From: Desulfovibrio sp. X2 | GTDB lineage: Bacteria; Desulfobacterota; Desulfovibrionia; Desulfovibrionales; Desulfovibrionaceae | Assembly (NCBI RefSeq): GCF_000422205.1 | Contig: NZ_ATHV01000018.1 | Span: 40,401 to 104,400, forward strand | Length of the DNA: 64,000 nucleotides | Direction of reading: 5' to 3' | In this document: one piece after another, positions 1-7,333 of the stretch | Position numbering within the stretch: the first letter of the stretch is position 1 | Layout: the number at the start of each line of letters is the position of its first letter | Notes under the pieces: generated by a model | Databases searched by the model: none | Seen by the model: the letters and a program-made list of their open reading frames with translations, nothing else | What the model was told of the DNA's origin: nothing | Translations under genes and position numbers: made by a program

Positions 1-253
1 GGTCGTCCAGCCCCACCAGCCGGTCGAGAAGGCGCAGACGCGAGGCGATGACGAACTGCAGCGTCAGGCACAGGGCCCCGGCCATGCCGAGGGCCATGCC
101 GACGTCCGTCCACCAATCGGACGAGAACAGGGGCTTGGCGTCCTGCACCACGGCGGCCACGGGCCAGACGGCGACGGCGAGCACGGCCAGGACGATCAGC
201 AGCCCCCGGGCCAGGGGGCGCGTGGAGTGCGGGGTGAGGGGACGGACGCTCAT
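1..253 (-). CDS. Ferric reductase-like transmembrane protein (3' end outside window)
   Basis: Only the first 84 residues are present; the gene runs off the left edge. The peptide starts MSVRPL and has a hydrophobic segment at about residues 16-36. A second segment, including LQFVIASRLRLLDRL and ending near GLDD, matches the N-terminal pattern of ferric-reductase-like transmembrane proteins, which often carry a C-terminal FAD/NAD-binding reductase module. That module cannot be seen here. The start is chosen because its ATG overlaps the stop of the upstream gene (ATGA), implying coupled translation. Likely role: membrane electron transfer, inferred from the N-terminus only. Confidence 0.6.
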   Translation of the reverse strand, partial: MSVRPLTPHSTRPLARGLLIVLAVLAVAVWPVAAVVQDAKPLFSSDWWTDVGMALGMAGALCLTLQFVIASRLRLLDRLVGLDD

Positions 254-690
254 GCGCGGCACCCCCGCTGGGATTTCGGCGGTCCTTCGGGCCGCTGCGC
301 GATCACGGCCACGTGAGCCAGGGGCAGCTTGGTCCAGAGGATGAGGATGTCGGGCAAGGTGGATTTGAGGATCACGGTCTGCGCGGTCACCGGCCCCTGC
401 CAGGAGACGGCCGCGGTCCAGGCCATGGCCGTGCTGCCCAAGATCACCGTGAACCAGGCGGCCAGGCAGCCCCAGGGCGCGGTCTCGCGCCGCAGGAAGA
501 GCCAGGGCAGGACCAGGGTGTTGATCAGGGCCGTGATGAAGGGGACCCAGTGGGCGAGGGCCTCGGAAGGCGGATGCAGCCGCAGGTGCAGCAGCAGGCC
601 GCCGAGAGAGAGGAAGAACCACGCCAGGGCCACCAGGCGGGGGATGCGTTCCGCGCGGGGGGCGCCATGCGCGTCAGGGGAATCGTGCAC
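250..690 (-). CDS. Small integral membrane protein of unknown function
   Basis: A 146-residue protein with about four hydrophobic segments (around LVALAWFFLSLGGLLLHL, WVPFITALINTLVLPWLFL, LAAWFTVILGSTAMAW and the C-terminal third). The start is a GTG at 690, chosen for the GGAGG six to seven bases upstream. Its stop overlaps the ATG of the ferric-reductase-like gene by four bases, so the two probably form an operon and may work together in a membrane redox complex; this is inference. I do not recognise the family with certainty. Confidence 0.6.
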   Translation of the reverse strand: MHDSPDAHGAPRAERIPRLVALAWFFLSLGGLLLHLRLHPPSEALAHWVPFITALINTLVLPWLFLRRETAPWGCLAAWFTVILGSTAMAWTAAVSWQGPVTAQTVILKSTLPDILILWTKLPLAHVAVIAQRPEGPPKSQRGCRA

Positions 691-751
691 TGCCGGTCCT
701 CCGTGAGATTTGCGGCGAGCATACCACTTTTTCGGCGCATGAAAAGGGTGG

Positions 752-1654
752 TCATCCGCCTTTGCGCCCCCTGCGCGAGATTTCGGCCGCGGCCCTGCCC
801 GCCAGCTCCCGCATGCGCGCCACGTCCGAGGCGCGCGGGACGAGGCCCCGGCCGAAGGGCAGGGCCCAGGGCTCGCCGCGCAGCAGCGCGTCCGCCCACT
901 GTCCGACCTCGGGCGCGAAGAAGCGCTTGTTGTTGCGCACCAGATGCGCCTTGGCCGGGCCGTCGCGCGCCTGAGCCAGGCGGGAGAAGTTGGCCCCGTG
1001 CCAGATGTGGCGGTAGAGCACGCGGGGCACGCGGGCGAAGCGGCAGCCCACAAGCGCCATGCGCGTCCACAGGTCCCAGTCCTCGTACTCCGTGTTCTCG
1101 CGATAGCCGCGCGCGGCGCGAAAGCTCTCGAGCCGGAACATGGCCGTGGGCGCGAGGACGTTCTGGGTGCGCAGGAGGTCCGGATCGAAGTCCGGCAGCC
1201 GCACCGCGCGCTCCTCGCCGTCCGCGCCCACCTCGGCGTAGTCCGCGTAGGCCACGTCCGCGCCCGCTTCCAGGGCCGCGAGCAGGGAGGCGAGGAAATC
1301 CGGCATGGGCTCGTCGTCCGGGTCCAGGCAGACCGCGAAGGGCGCCCCGGCCCTGGCCGCGCCCTCGTTCCTGGTGCGGCCGGGCCGCCCGCCGTGGGGG
1401 AGCTCCACCACCTCCCAGGAGGCCGCGCCGAGTCCGGGCAGGAGGGCGCGCGCCGCATCCGCCGAGCCGTCCGTGCTGCCGTCGTCCGCGAACACGATCC
1501 GGACCTGCGAAAGGGGCAGGGTCTGCGCCGCGAGCGCCGCGAAGAGCCGGGGCAGGAAGCGTCCGTAGTCGTGGTTCGGCACGACGACGCAAAGCCGCGG
1601 CAAAGCGGCGTCGTGCGGGCTCCCATCTGCCGTTATATGTTCAGCGCCGAGCAT
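752..1654 (-). CDS. Family 2 glycosyltransferase
   Basis: A 300-residue GT-A fold transferase. The nucleotide-sugar binding start LCVVVPNHDYGRFLPRL, the FADDGSTDGS motif (residues about 54-63) and a DPDDEPMPDF metal-binding segment (about 112-121) are all visible. A later YEDWDLWTRM block fits the usual acceptor-side ED motif. No membrane segments are seen, so it probably acts in the cytoplasm on cell-surface or protein glycans; donor and acceptor are unknown. The ATG at 1654 has AAGGGA upstream. It is divergent from another glycosyltransferase-like gene at 1702. Confidence 0.85.
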   Translation of the reverse strand: MLGAEHITADGSPHDAALPRLCVVVPNHDYGRFLPRLFAALAAQTLPLSQVRIVFADDGSTDGSADAARALLPGLGAASWEVVELPHGGRPGRTRNEGAARAGAPFAVCLDPDDEPMPDFLASLLAALEAGADVAYADYAEVGADGEERAVRLPDFDPDLLRTQNVLAPTAMFRLESFRAARGYRENTEYEDWDLWTRMALVGCRFARVPRVLYRHIWHGANFSRLAQARDGPAKAHLVRNNKRFFAPEVGQWADALLRGEPWALPFGRGLVPRASDVARMRELAGRAAAEISRRGRKGG

Positions 1655-1701
1655 GAAGTTCCCTTTACAGTACCTTGGGCCTGGGGCACAATCCGCACAC
1701 C

Positions 1702-2508
1702 ATGCGGACCCGGACGATCACCATGACCCTCTTCAACCGGCCGCACTATCTGCGGAAGGTGCTCGGGGCGCTCTCGCGCTGTTCCGGGATCGAGCGCTAC
1801 ACGCTCATCGCCTGCGTGGAGCCGGGCGACGACGAGGTCCTGGCCCTGGCCCGCTCCATCGACTTCACGCGCGAGACGCGCGTGCACGTGAACGAGCACG
1901 TCCTCTCCTGCCCGGTCAACGTCTACCAGGCCCTCTCCTTCGCCTTCCTGCAGACGGATTTCAACATCCACCTCGAGGACGACATCCTCCTCGCCCGCGA
2001 CGCCCTGCTCTACTTCGAGCACTGCGGCCGCGCCTACGCGGACGATCCCGCCGTCTTCAGCGTGACCGCCTACAACAACCAGCGGCCGCCCGAGGCCGAA
2101 TACGGACGCACCGCGCGCCGGGCCTGGTTCACGCCCTGGGCCTGGGCCACCTGGCGCGACCGTTTCGAGGAGATGAAGCCCCTGTGGGACTTCGACTACT
2201 CGCACGGCAACTGGGACAACAACCTGAACACGCGGGTGCGCGGCGAACGGGTGGAGGTCTTCCCCATCCTGGCGCGCGCGCAGAACATCGGCGTGGAGGG
2301 GGTGCACATCCCCTCGGCCGAGTGGGGCCGGACCTTCCACTACAACGAATTCTGGGCCGGCCGCGTGCCCTCCCCGGGCCCGGCCGACTGGCGGGAGAAT
2401 CCTGACTGGGCCTGGACGCCGCACCAGGCGGACCCCGAGCAGCTGAGGAAGCTGCCCAGGGAATGGCTTCGGGCCGCGGGCATTCCGCTGCCCGAAGAGC
2501 GCGACTGA
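1702..2508 (+). CDS. Glycosyltransferase-like protein
   Basis: A 268-residue protein starting MRTRTITMTLFNRPHYLRKV, typical of a GT-A nucleotide-binding strand. An HLEDDILLARD segment supplies the acidic metal-binding motif (LEDD), followed by an aromatic-rich stretch (RRAWFTPWAWATWRDRF). The layout resembles GT2/GNT-I-like transferases that read one sugar nucleotide. The ATG at 1702 is preferred over an upstream TTG in the same frame because the conserved strand starts immediately; the ribosome-binding site is weak either way. Divergent from the neighbouring GT2 gene, so both may serve one surface glycan. Confidence 0.7.
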   Translation: MRTRTITMTLFNRPHYLRKVLGALSRCSGIERYTLIACVEPGDDEVLALARSIDFTRETRVHVNEHVLSCPVNVYQALSFAFLQTDFNIHLEDDILLARDALLYFEHCGRAYADDPAVFSVTAYNNQRPPEAEYGRTARRAWFTPWAWATWRDRFEEMKPLWDFDYSHGNWDNNLNTRVRGERVEVFPILARAQNIGVEGVHIPSAEWGRTFHYNEFWAGRVPSPGPADWRENPDWAWTPHQADPEQLRKLPREWLRAAGIPLPEERD

Positions 2509-2640
2509 GAGCGGGGCTCCGGCCCCGGGACACCGGCCGACGGCGTCACACGTTCGCCACCGGCCGCGACGTATAGAGCGCCCGGCGCAACATTGCGCCT
2601 TCGTTCGGAATTTCGGCTGCATCAAGTGAGGAGGGGGGAA

Positions 2641-3603
2641 ATGGCGAACACGAACATCCTGCTCGAGGCCGGTACCAACGAACTCGAGATCGTCGAGTTC
2701 TACATCGACGAACTCGGGGCGAACGGCGAGACGTACCGCGGCTACTACGGCGTGAACGTGGCCAAGGTGCTGGAGATCATCCGCCTGCCGCAGATAACGA
2801 GCCTGCCGGGCGCGCTGCACCCGTCCGTGCGCGGCACCTTCAATCTGCGCAACAAGGTCATCTCCCTGGTCCACCTGCCCATGTGGCTCGGCAAGTCCAC
2901 CGCGCCCTCGCCCGAGGACAAGGTCATCGTCACCGAGTTCAACAACGTGGTCAACGCCTTCCAGGTCTCGGGCGTGACCCGCATCCACCGCCTCTCCTGG
3001 GGCGACATCGAGCCGCCCTCGGTGCACGTGCAGCGCTTCTCAGAGGAGTCCGTGACCGGCGTGGTCCGGCTGGACACGCGCGTGGTCTTCCTCCTGGACA
3101 TGGAGAAGATCGTGGGCGAGCTGAACCCGAACCTGGGGCTCCGGCCCCTGGACAGCGTCTGCGCGCCCGGGGAGGAGTTCTGCTACCGCGCCCTGATCGC
3201 GGACGACTCCACGACGATCCGCCGCATGATCGGCTCCTCGCTGGAGCAGGCGGGCTTTCAGGTCACGCGCACGATCAACGGCGAGATGGCCTGGAACAAG
3301 CTCCAGGAATGGAAGGGCGCGGCCGAGAGCGCGGGCAGGCCCATGTCCGAGCACGTGCACGTGATCATCTCGGACATCGAGATGCCCGGCATGGACGGCC
3401 ACTCCCTGACCCGGCGCATCAAGTCGGACCCGAGCCTCAAGGAGATCCCCGTGATCCTCTTCTCCTCGCTGATCACGGACAAGCTGCGCCACAAGGGCGA
3501 TGCCGTGGGCGCGGACGACCAGATCTCCAAGCCCGAGATGTCGAGCGTGGCCGTGCGCGCCAAGGCGCTGGCCGACAGGTACCTCGGCCGGACAGAGGCC
3601 TAG
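2641..3603 (+). CDS. cheV: CheV-type chemotaxis coupling protein (CheW + receiver)
   Basis: A 320-residue protein with a CheW-like domain (about residues 15-165, including GVNVAKVLEIIRLP and a FNLRNKVISLVHLP core) followed by a receiver domain (about 185-315). The receiver has the acidic pair ADDSTT, the phospho-acceptor Asp in ISDIEMPGMDG, and a conserved Lys in DDQISKPE. CheV proteins couple chemoreceptors to CheA and are tuned by phosphorylation. The start at 2641 has a strong GAGGAGGGG upstream; a longer in-frame start at 2593 lacks this. No other chemotaxis gene is adjacent. Confidence 0.92.
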   Translation: MANTNILLEAGTNELEIVEFYIDELGANGETYRGYYGVNVAKVLEIIRLPQITSLPGALHPSVRGTFNLRNKVISLVHLPMWLGKSTAPSPEDKVIVTEFNNVVNAFQVSGVTRIHRLSWGDIEPPSVHVQRFSEESVTGVVRLDTRVVFLLDMEKIVGELNPNLGLRPLDSVCAPGEEFCYRALIADDSTTIRRMIGSSLEQAGFQVTRTINGEMAWNKLQEWKGAAESAGRPMSEHVHVIISDIEMPGMDGHSLTRRIKSDPSLKEIPVILFSSLITDKLRHKGDAVGADDQISKPEMSSVAVRAKALADRYLGRTEA

Positions 3604-3618
3604 CTTCCGCACGAAGAA

Positions 3619-3642
3619 GGGGCGACGCGGCCGCGTCGCCCC
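3619..3642. terminator. Bidirectional palindromic terminator between convergent genes
   Basis: A perfect 24-bp palindrome, two 12-bp arms built around GGCGACGCGGCC, lies between the 3' ends of cheV and the convergent peroxiredoxin gene. It can form a very stable hairpin in either transcript. There is no clear T-tract, so termination strength is uncertain. Confidence 0.55.
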
Positions 3643-3675
3643 CCTCACCGGATCGTTCGCGCCCGTTCGGGGCCG

Positions 3676-4359
3676 CTACTCGTAGAGGGCCTCGTAGACC
3701 TTGCCCACCAGCTTCTCGGAAGGCGTCAGGGTCTTCTTGCCCGGCTCCCACTTGGCCGGGCAGGCCTCGGTCGGGTTCTCCCGCAGGTGGACGTTGGCCT
3801 GCATCTTGCGCAGCAGCTCGTCCGCGTTGCGGCCCACGTTGTAGAAGTTGACCTCGGAAGAGACCAGAACGCCGTCCGGGTTGACCACGAAGGTGCCGCG
3901 AAGCGCCGTGCCCGCCTCGCAATCGTAGACGCCGAAGTAGCGGGAGACCTTGCCCGTGGGGTCGGCGGCCATCTTGTACTTCACGTTCGCCAGCAGGCGC
4001 TCGTCCGTGCGCCAGGCCATGTGGGTGAACTTGGTGTCCGTGGAGACCGAGATGACCTCGCAGTCCATTGCGGCGAGCTGCGGGTGCTTCTCGGCAAGGT
4101 CCGCGAGCTCGGTGGGGCAGACGAAGGTGAAGTCTGCCGGGTAGAAGACCAGGACCACCCACTTGCCCGCCTTGCGGAGCTTCTTCAGTTCGACCTCGGA
4201 GAAGCCGCCTTCAGTGGGATCGTAGACGTCCATGGTGAAGTTCTCGATCTTCTTGCCGACCTTGGCATGCTCCTCGCAAGTGCAGCAGCAATGATGATCA
4301 TGGCCGTGGTGGCCGTGCGAGTGGTGGTCATGCGTATGGCATTTCTGTTCATCAGACAT
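3676..4359 (-). CDS. 2-Cys peroxiredoxin with His/Cys-rich N-terminal tail
   Basis: A 227-residue AhpC/Prx1-type peroxiredoxin that reduces hydrogen peroxide and organic peroxides. The peroxidatic Cys81 sits in DFTFVCPTE and the resolving Cys200 in EACPAKW, with the expected WVVLVFYPADF and GTFVVNPDG blocks between. Residues 7-31 are an unusual run of His, Asp and Cys (nine His, including HHSHGHHGHDHH, then CCCTC) that looks like a metal-binding appendage not needed for the fold. The start at 4359 is fixed by AGGAGG eight bases upstream. It converges on cheV. Oxygen defence suits an anaerobe. Confidence 0.92.
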   Translation of the reverse strand: MSDEQKCHTHDHHSHGHHGHDHHCCCTCEEHAKVGKKIENFTMDVYDPTEGGFSEVELKKLRKAGKWVVLVFYPADFTFVCPTELADLAEKHPQLAAMDCEVISVSTDTKFTHMAWRTDERLLANVKYKMAADPTGKVSRYFGVYDCEAGTALRGTFVVNPDGVLVSSEVNFYNVGRNADELLRKMQANVHLRENPTEACPAKWEPGKKTLTPSEKLVGKVYEALYE

Positions 4360-4872
4360 GATGTGTCCTCCTGTACCAATGGCGGTATTTCGGCCGAGGG
4401 CCGCATACTCCAGCGTAATATGCGGACACGGCAGTGTCGTCAAGGGCCGGCGGTACACTTCAACGGGGAGGAGGAAGGGGTGCTGCGCGCCCGTTTCCGC
4501 ATGAATGGTTGCGGTTCGTCGACACTGCGTGTAACCAGCATGTCACGCACCGGCCGTAGTATCCGCCCACAGGCCCCTTGCGGCCGGATGCCGCGTTCAC
4601 GAGGAAAAACGGCAGTTGCTCGATCGACAGCACGCCTCGTTCCGCCCGCCGGGCGGCACTCAGATCCGGGTGCAGCAACGCCCGCCCGGACCCGATCCCC
4701 GCTCCGCGGAAAAGGGACACGCCTCCCTTCGCCTCCGACCGCTTCCCTTCACCCCCACCACTGCGGCGGCCCCGACGCCGAACGACCCGCAGGCCGGGCA
4801 CCCACCTGACCGTGAGTCCCGACCCGCGCGCCTCGCCTCGCGCGCCGTGCCGCCACCGGAACCGGAGCCCAG
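4360..4872. other. Intergenic region, divergent promoters for peroxiredoxin and PhoH genes
   Basis: A 513-bp stretch between divergent genes. I see no convincing coding frame. An inverted repeat CCGCATA (4401-4407) and TATGCGG (4419-4425), spaced by 11 bp and lying 42-66 bp upstream of the peroxiredoxin start, could be an operator for a peroxide- or metal-responsive repressor. That assignment is inference. Confidence 0.4.
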
Positions 4873-6066
4873 ATGCAGCCCATGAAAAAGCAGTTCGTCG
4901 TCGACACCAACGTCTTGCTGGAAGACCCCAAGGCCCTCTTGCAACTGCGCAACGGCGCCGAGAACGACGTCTTCATCCCCTACCACGTCCTGCTCGAGCT
5001 CAATAAGTTCAAGAAGGACCCGCGGCTCGGCCACATCGTGGCCAGGGTCGTGAAGGTCCTGGGCGAGCATCCGGAGGCCTTCAAGATCCTGAAGGCGGAA
5101 AAGATTGCCGACGCCTTCGACAGCCACGTGGACAACTTCATCCTCGACGAGATCTCCATCTCGGGCATCGACAAGCCCATCCTCGTGACCAACGACAAGA
5201 TCCTCCAGCTCCAGGCCGCGAGCAAGGGGATCGAGAGCGAGGCGTACCGGGAGTCCGTGCCGTTCAAGTCCGAGGCCGAGTACTACACCGGCTTCCTGGA
5301 CAACGGCTCGGGTCCCATCGCGAACTCCTTCCGCTGGGCGGAAGGACGTCCGGTCTTCCACGGTCCTGAAGGCGAGAAGGTCATCAACTACCAGCACAAG
5401 GTCTGGAACGTGACCCCGCGCGGGGTCTACCAGAACCTGGCCCTGGAACTGCTGACGCACGAGGGCATTCCAGTGGTCTCCATCCAGAGCGAGGCCGGGT
5501 ACGGCAAGAGCTTCCTTGCCCTGGCCGCGGCCATGCACCTCGTCCTGGAGAAGAAGTCGCATCAGAAAATCTACGTGGTCAAGCCCATGTACGAGATCGG
5601 CCAGAAGCTCGGCTACCTGCCGGGCAAGGTCGAGGAGAAGATGGAGCCCTATACCCGCTACATCTCCGACCTGGTCATGAAACTGCACGCTCTCAGGCCC
5701 GCAAACCGGCTGTTCACTAACCCCGACGTCTACCCTCCCCAGTTCGACCTCAAGAAATTCGAGCTCTTACCTCTTGCATACATACGTGGAATGACCATAG
5801 AAAACGCCGTGGTCATCGTGGACGAGATGCAGAACCTCTCCCGCAACGAGACGCGGGCCCTGCTCTCGCGCATGGGCGAGAATGTGAAATGCGTCTGCCT
5901 GGGCGACACGAGGCAGATCGACAACCCCTACCTGTCGCAAGAAAACAACGGCTTGAACTGGGTGGTGAAGAAGTTCAAGGGCGCGGAGATTTACGCCCAC
6001 CTCGTGCTCAAGGGCGAGAAGTCCCGCGGCCCGATCACCGACCTGGTCATCAAGAGCGGACTATAG
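4873..6066 (+). CDS. PIN domain-PhoH family ATPase (PhoH2-like)
   Basis: A 397-residue fusion of an N-terminal PIN nuclease domain (about residues 6-135; acidic residues in FVVDTNVLLEDP, YHVLLELNKF and LVTNDKIL) and a C-terminal PhoH ATPase (about 190-395). The P-loop is SEAGYGKS (about 206-213) and Walker B is VVIVDEMQN (about 312-320). PhoH2 proteins are linked to RNA unwinding and cleavage. The P-loop has Glu-Ala where many have GPAG. Start ATG 4873 follows GGAG at suitable spacing; ATG 4882 is an alternative. Confidence 0.88.
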   Translation: MQPMKKQFVVDTNVLLEDPKALLQLRNGAENDVFIPYHVLLELNKFKKDPRLGHIVARVVKVLGEHPEAFKILKAEKIADAFDSHVDNFILDEISISGIDKPILVTNDKILQLQAASKGIESEAYRESVPFKSEAEYYTGFLDNGSGPIANSFRWAEGRPVFHGPEGEKVINYQHKVWNVTPRGVYQNLALELLTHEGIPVVSIQSEAGYGKSFLALAAAMHLVLEKKSHQKIYVVKPMYEIGQKLGYLPGKVEEKMEPYTRYISDLVMKLHALRPANRLFTNPDVYPPQFDLKKFELLPLAYIRGMTIENAVVIVDEMQNLSRNETRALLSRMGENVKCVCLGDTRQIDNPYLSQENNGLNWVVKKFKGAEIYAHLVLKGEKSRGPITDLVIKSGL

Positions 6067-6070
6067 AAAG

Positions 6071-6349
6071 ATGACGAAACCCGAACGCTTCATATCCTCT
6101 TCCCTTTCCGTCCCGGACGGAAAATGGCTGCACGACCCCGTGCCGCGATTCGTTCCCGGAGACTCCGTGGGAGTGAGGGCCTCTTTTGTCGAGGAGGCCG
6201 ACCGCCTGGTGGCGGACGGCGTGTTCGACAACGTGGGCCGCAAGCACTTCTACAACGTCTGCCGGGAACATCCCGAACGCTGCCTGAAATCCCGCGTGCG
6301 CATGACCCTCAAGCGCCGCGAGCACTTCAGGCGCTACATGGGGTTCTAG
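6071..6349 (+). CDS. Hypothetical protein, 92 residues
   Basis: A small basic protein starting four bases after the PhoH stop and so probably co-transcribed with it. It has no membrane segment, no Cys motif beyond two isolated Cys, and an Arg/Lys-rich C-terminus (RVRMTLKRREHFRRYMGF) that could bind nucleic acid. I do not recognise the family. The tight linkage to the PIN-PhoH gene is the only functional clue. Confidence 0.6.
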   Translation: MTKPERFISSSLSVPDGKWLHDPVPRFVPGDSVGVRASFVEEADRLVADGVFDNVGRKHFYNVCREHPERCLKSRVRMTLKRREHFRRYMGF

Positions 6350-6372
6350 CCTGCAGCCCTCGCTCCCTCGAC

Positions 6373-6408
6373 GGCGCGTTCGGACCGGGCTCCCGGTCCG
6401 AACGCGCC
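6373..6408 (+). terminator. Strong hairpin after the PhoH operon
   Basis: A perfect 16-bp stem (left arm GGCGCGTTCGGACCGG, 6373-6388; right arm 6393-6408) with a four-base loop, 24 bp after the last gene. No T-tract follows, so it may act as an mRNA 3' stabiliser or a factor-assisted terminator. Confidence 0.5.
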
Positions 6409-6564
6409 GGGGCGGGGCGCGGCGCGCCCGGCCTGCAGTCCGCCCTGAACGATGAACGGTGTTCAGAACCGTTTCGCAAAAAACTCCCCAGACTCGACTC
6501 CATCCCCGGCCCCGGCCGTTTCCCCGGCGTGTCCGGCGCGCGGGCCCGGCGCAGGCCTCATTTC

Positions 6565-6596
6565 TTCTTGACGGCCGCCGACCCCGCTATTATCTA
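6565..6596 (+). promoter_or_regulatory. Probable tRNA-Thr promoter
   Basis: Upstream of the tRNA lie TTGACG (6568-6573) and an AT-rich TATTATCTA (6588-6596). TTGACG with TATCTA gives a 17-bp spacer; TATTAT is the better -10 hexamer but is then paired with a poor -35. Either would start transcription about 10 bp before the mature tRNA. Confidence 0.45.
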
Positions 6597-6612
6597 GTTT
6601 GTCCGCCTCAAG

Positions 6613-6688
6613 GCCAGCTTAGCTCAGTTGGTAGAGCAGCTGATTCGTAATCAGCAGGCCTGGGGTTCAAGTCCCCAAGCTGGCTCCA
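6613..6688 (+). tRNA. tRNA-Thr (anticodon CGT)
   Basis: A full cloverleaf of 76 nt including an encoded CCA: acceptor arms GCCAGCT and AGCTGGC pair, the D-arm is AGCTCAGTTGGTAGAGC, the anticodon loop is TTCGTAA (anticodon CGT, Thr) and the T-arm has GGTTCAAGTCC. Its 3' part from the anticodon loop on is duplicated at 40434-40479, which marks it as the integration target of the prophage. The 3' half present here is therefore phage-borne. Confidence 0.97.
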
Positions 6689-6689
6689 G
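6644..6689 (+). repeat. attL: 46-bp prophage attachment core
   Basis: Identical over 46 bp to 40434-40479, from TTCGTAATCA in the anticodon loop to GGCTCCAG one base past the encoded CCA. The identity ends sharply on both sides, as expected for the two att cores of an integrated phage. Confidence 0.95.
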
Positions 6690-6696
6690 AGAAATC

Positions 6697-6735
6697 AAGG
6701 CCCAGTGCGACGTTGCTGCCGTTCTGGGCCTTTTT
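6697..6735 (+). terminator. Rho-independent terminator after tRNA-Thr (phage-supplied)
   Basis: AAGGCCCAG (6697-6705) pairs with CTGGGCCTT (6724-6732) and is followed by a T-tract. It lies inside the prophage, replacing the host tRNA terminator now displaced to 40488-40523. Confidence 0.8.
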
Positions 6736-6759
6736 CTATCCTCCCAAAATATACCAGAA

Positions 6760-6803
6760 TCACCCACGAAAGGGGTGCAGTTTGCACCCCCTTTGCACCC
6801 CCC
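6760..6803 (+). repeat. Candidate integrase arm-type sites (left arm)
   Basis: Two tandem copies of TTTGCACCCCC (6781-6791, 6792-6802) follow an inverted GGGGTGCA (6773-6780), and TCACCCACGAA occupies 6760-6770. Both words recur in the same orientation between int and attR (40383-40405). Repeats shared by the two arms of an att site are typical of integrase arm-binding sites; the binding itself is inferred. Confidence 0.6.
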
Positions 6804-6928
6804 GTTATGGGCCATGTCGTCTAAGATCCCCGAGGCAAATGGCATCCTGCCACTACTCGTCAGGATGACACCATACGTGCGCGCTACACGCGCGCATGCG
6901 CCTGCGCGTGGCCGGAAGAATTTCGGCA

Positions 6929-7257
6929 GGGTAGGGGGGTCCGGAAAGAGGTAACAAAGGTAACAAGCCTCGGCAAAATTCCCAGGAAGCTATACGCCAC
7001 AAGGCTTCCCGAGCTTTTTTGTAAAGGTAACATTTGAGTAACAAGAAGTAACAATGTTACCTCCATCCGTTACCTTCGGGCCTGTTTTTCGATAATGCGC
7101 AACTGCCCTGAATAATTGAATGTTACTTTTTCCGTTACCTTTTGTTACCCCGATGTTACCTTTGCCTGCCAGCCAGCAAAGCCGCATGGTTCCTTGCTTC
7201 CCTGGTAAATCCCCGGCCCCTGTTACCTTTGTTACCTCATTCCGGACCCCCCTACCC
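6929..7257. repeat. GTTACC-repeat region framed by a 37-bp inverted repeat
   Basis: Outer arms 6929-6965 and 7221-7257 are inverted copies matching at 36 of 37 positions. Between and within them the hexamer GTTAC(C/T) or its complement occurs 13 times (6950, 6959, 7026, 7037, 7047 in one orientation; 7056, 7069, 7122, 7134, 7144, 7155, 7222, 7231 in the other), nearly symmetric about 7053. The DNA is more AT-rich than its surroundings. No convincing gene is present; it looks like a multi-site protein-binding region. Confidence 0.8.
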
Positions 7258-7284
7258 CGTCCGGCTCCCTCTCCCTTGCCAATA

Positions 7285-7314
7285 TCGACTTGCTAGGGCA
7301 GACAACCCTAATCA
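7285..7314 (+). promoter_or_regulatory. Promoter with repressor operator for the WYL gene
   Basis: TCGACT (7285-7290) and TAATCA (7309-7314) are spaced by 18 bp, with the operator TAGGGCAGACAACCCTA (7294-7310) filling the spacer. The operator matches the TAGGGC-N5-GCCCTA consensus with one mismatch, and the context GACTTGCTAGGGC is shared with the site at 33762-33774. Confidence 0.6.
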
Positions 7315-7333
7315 CCTTTCTAGGAGGGCTTTC

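Noticed and set aside
6853..7330. Two opposing short frames near attL with similar peptides (LLPLLPxSGPPYP)
   Set aside because: Their similarity is fully explained by the 37-bp inverted repeat and the GTTACC hexamers; no ribosome-binding sites and no independent sign of coding.
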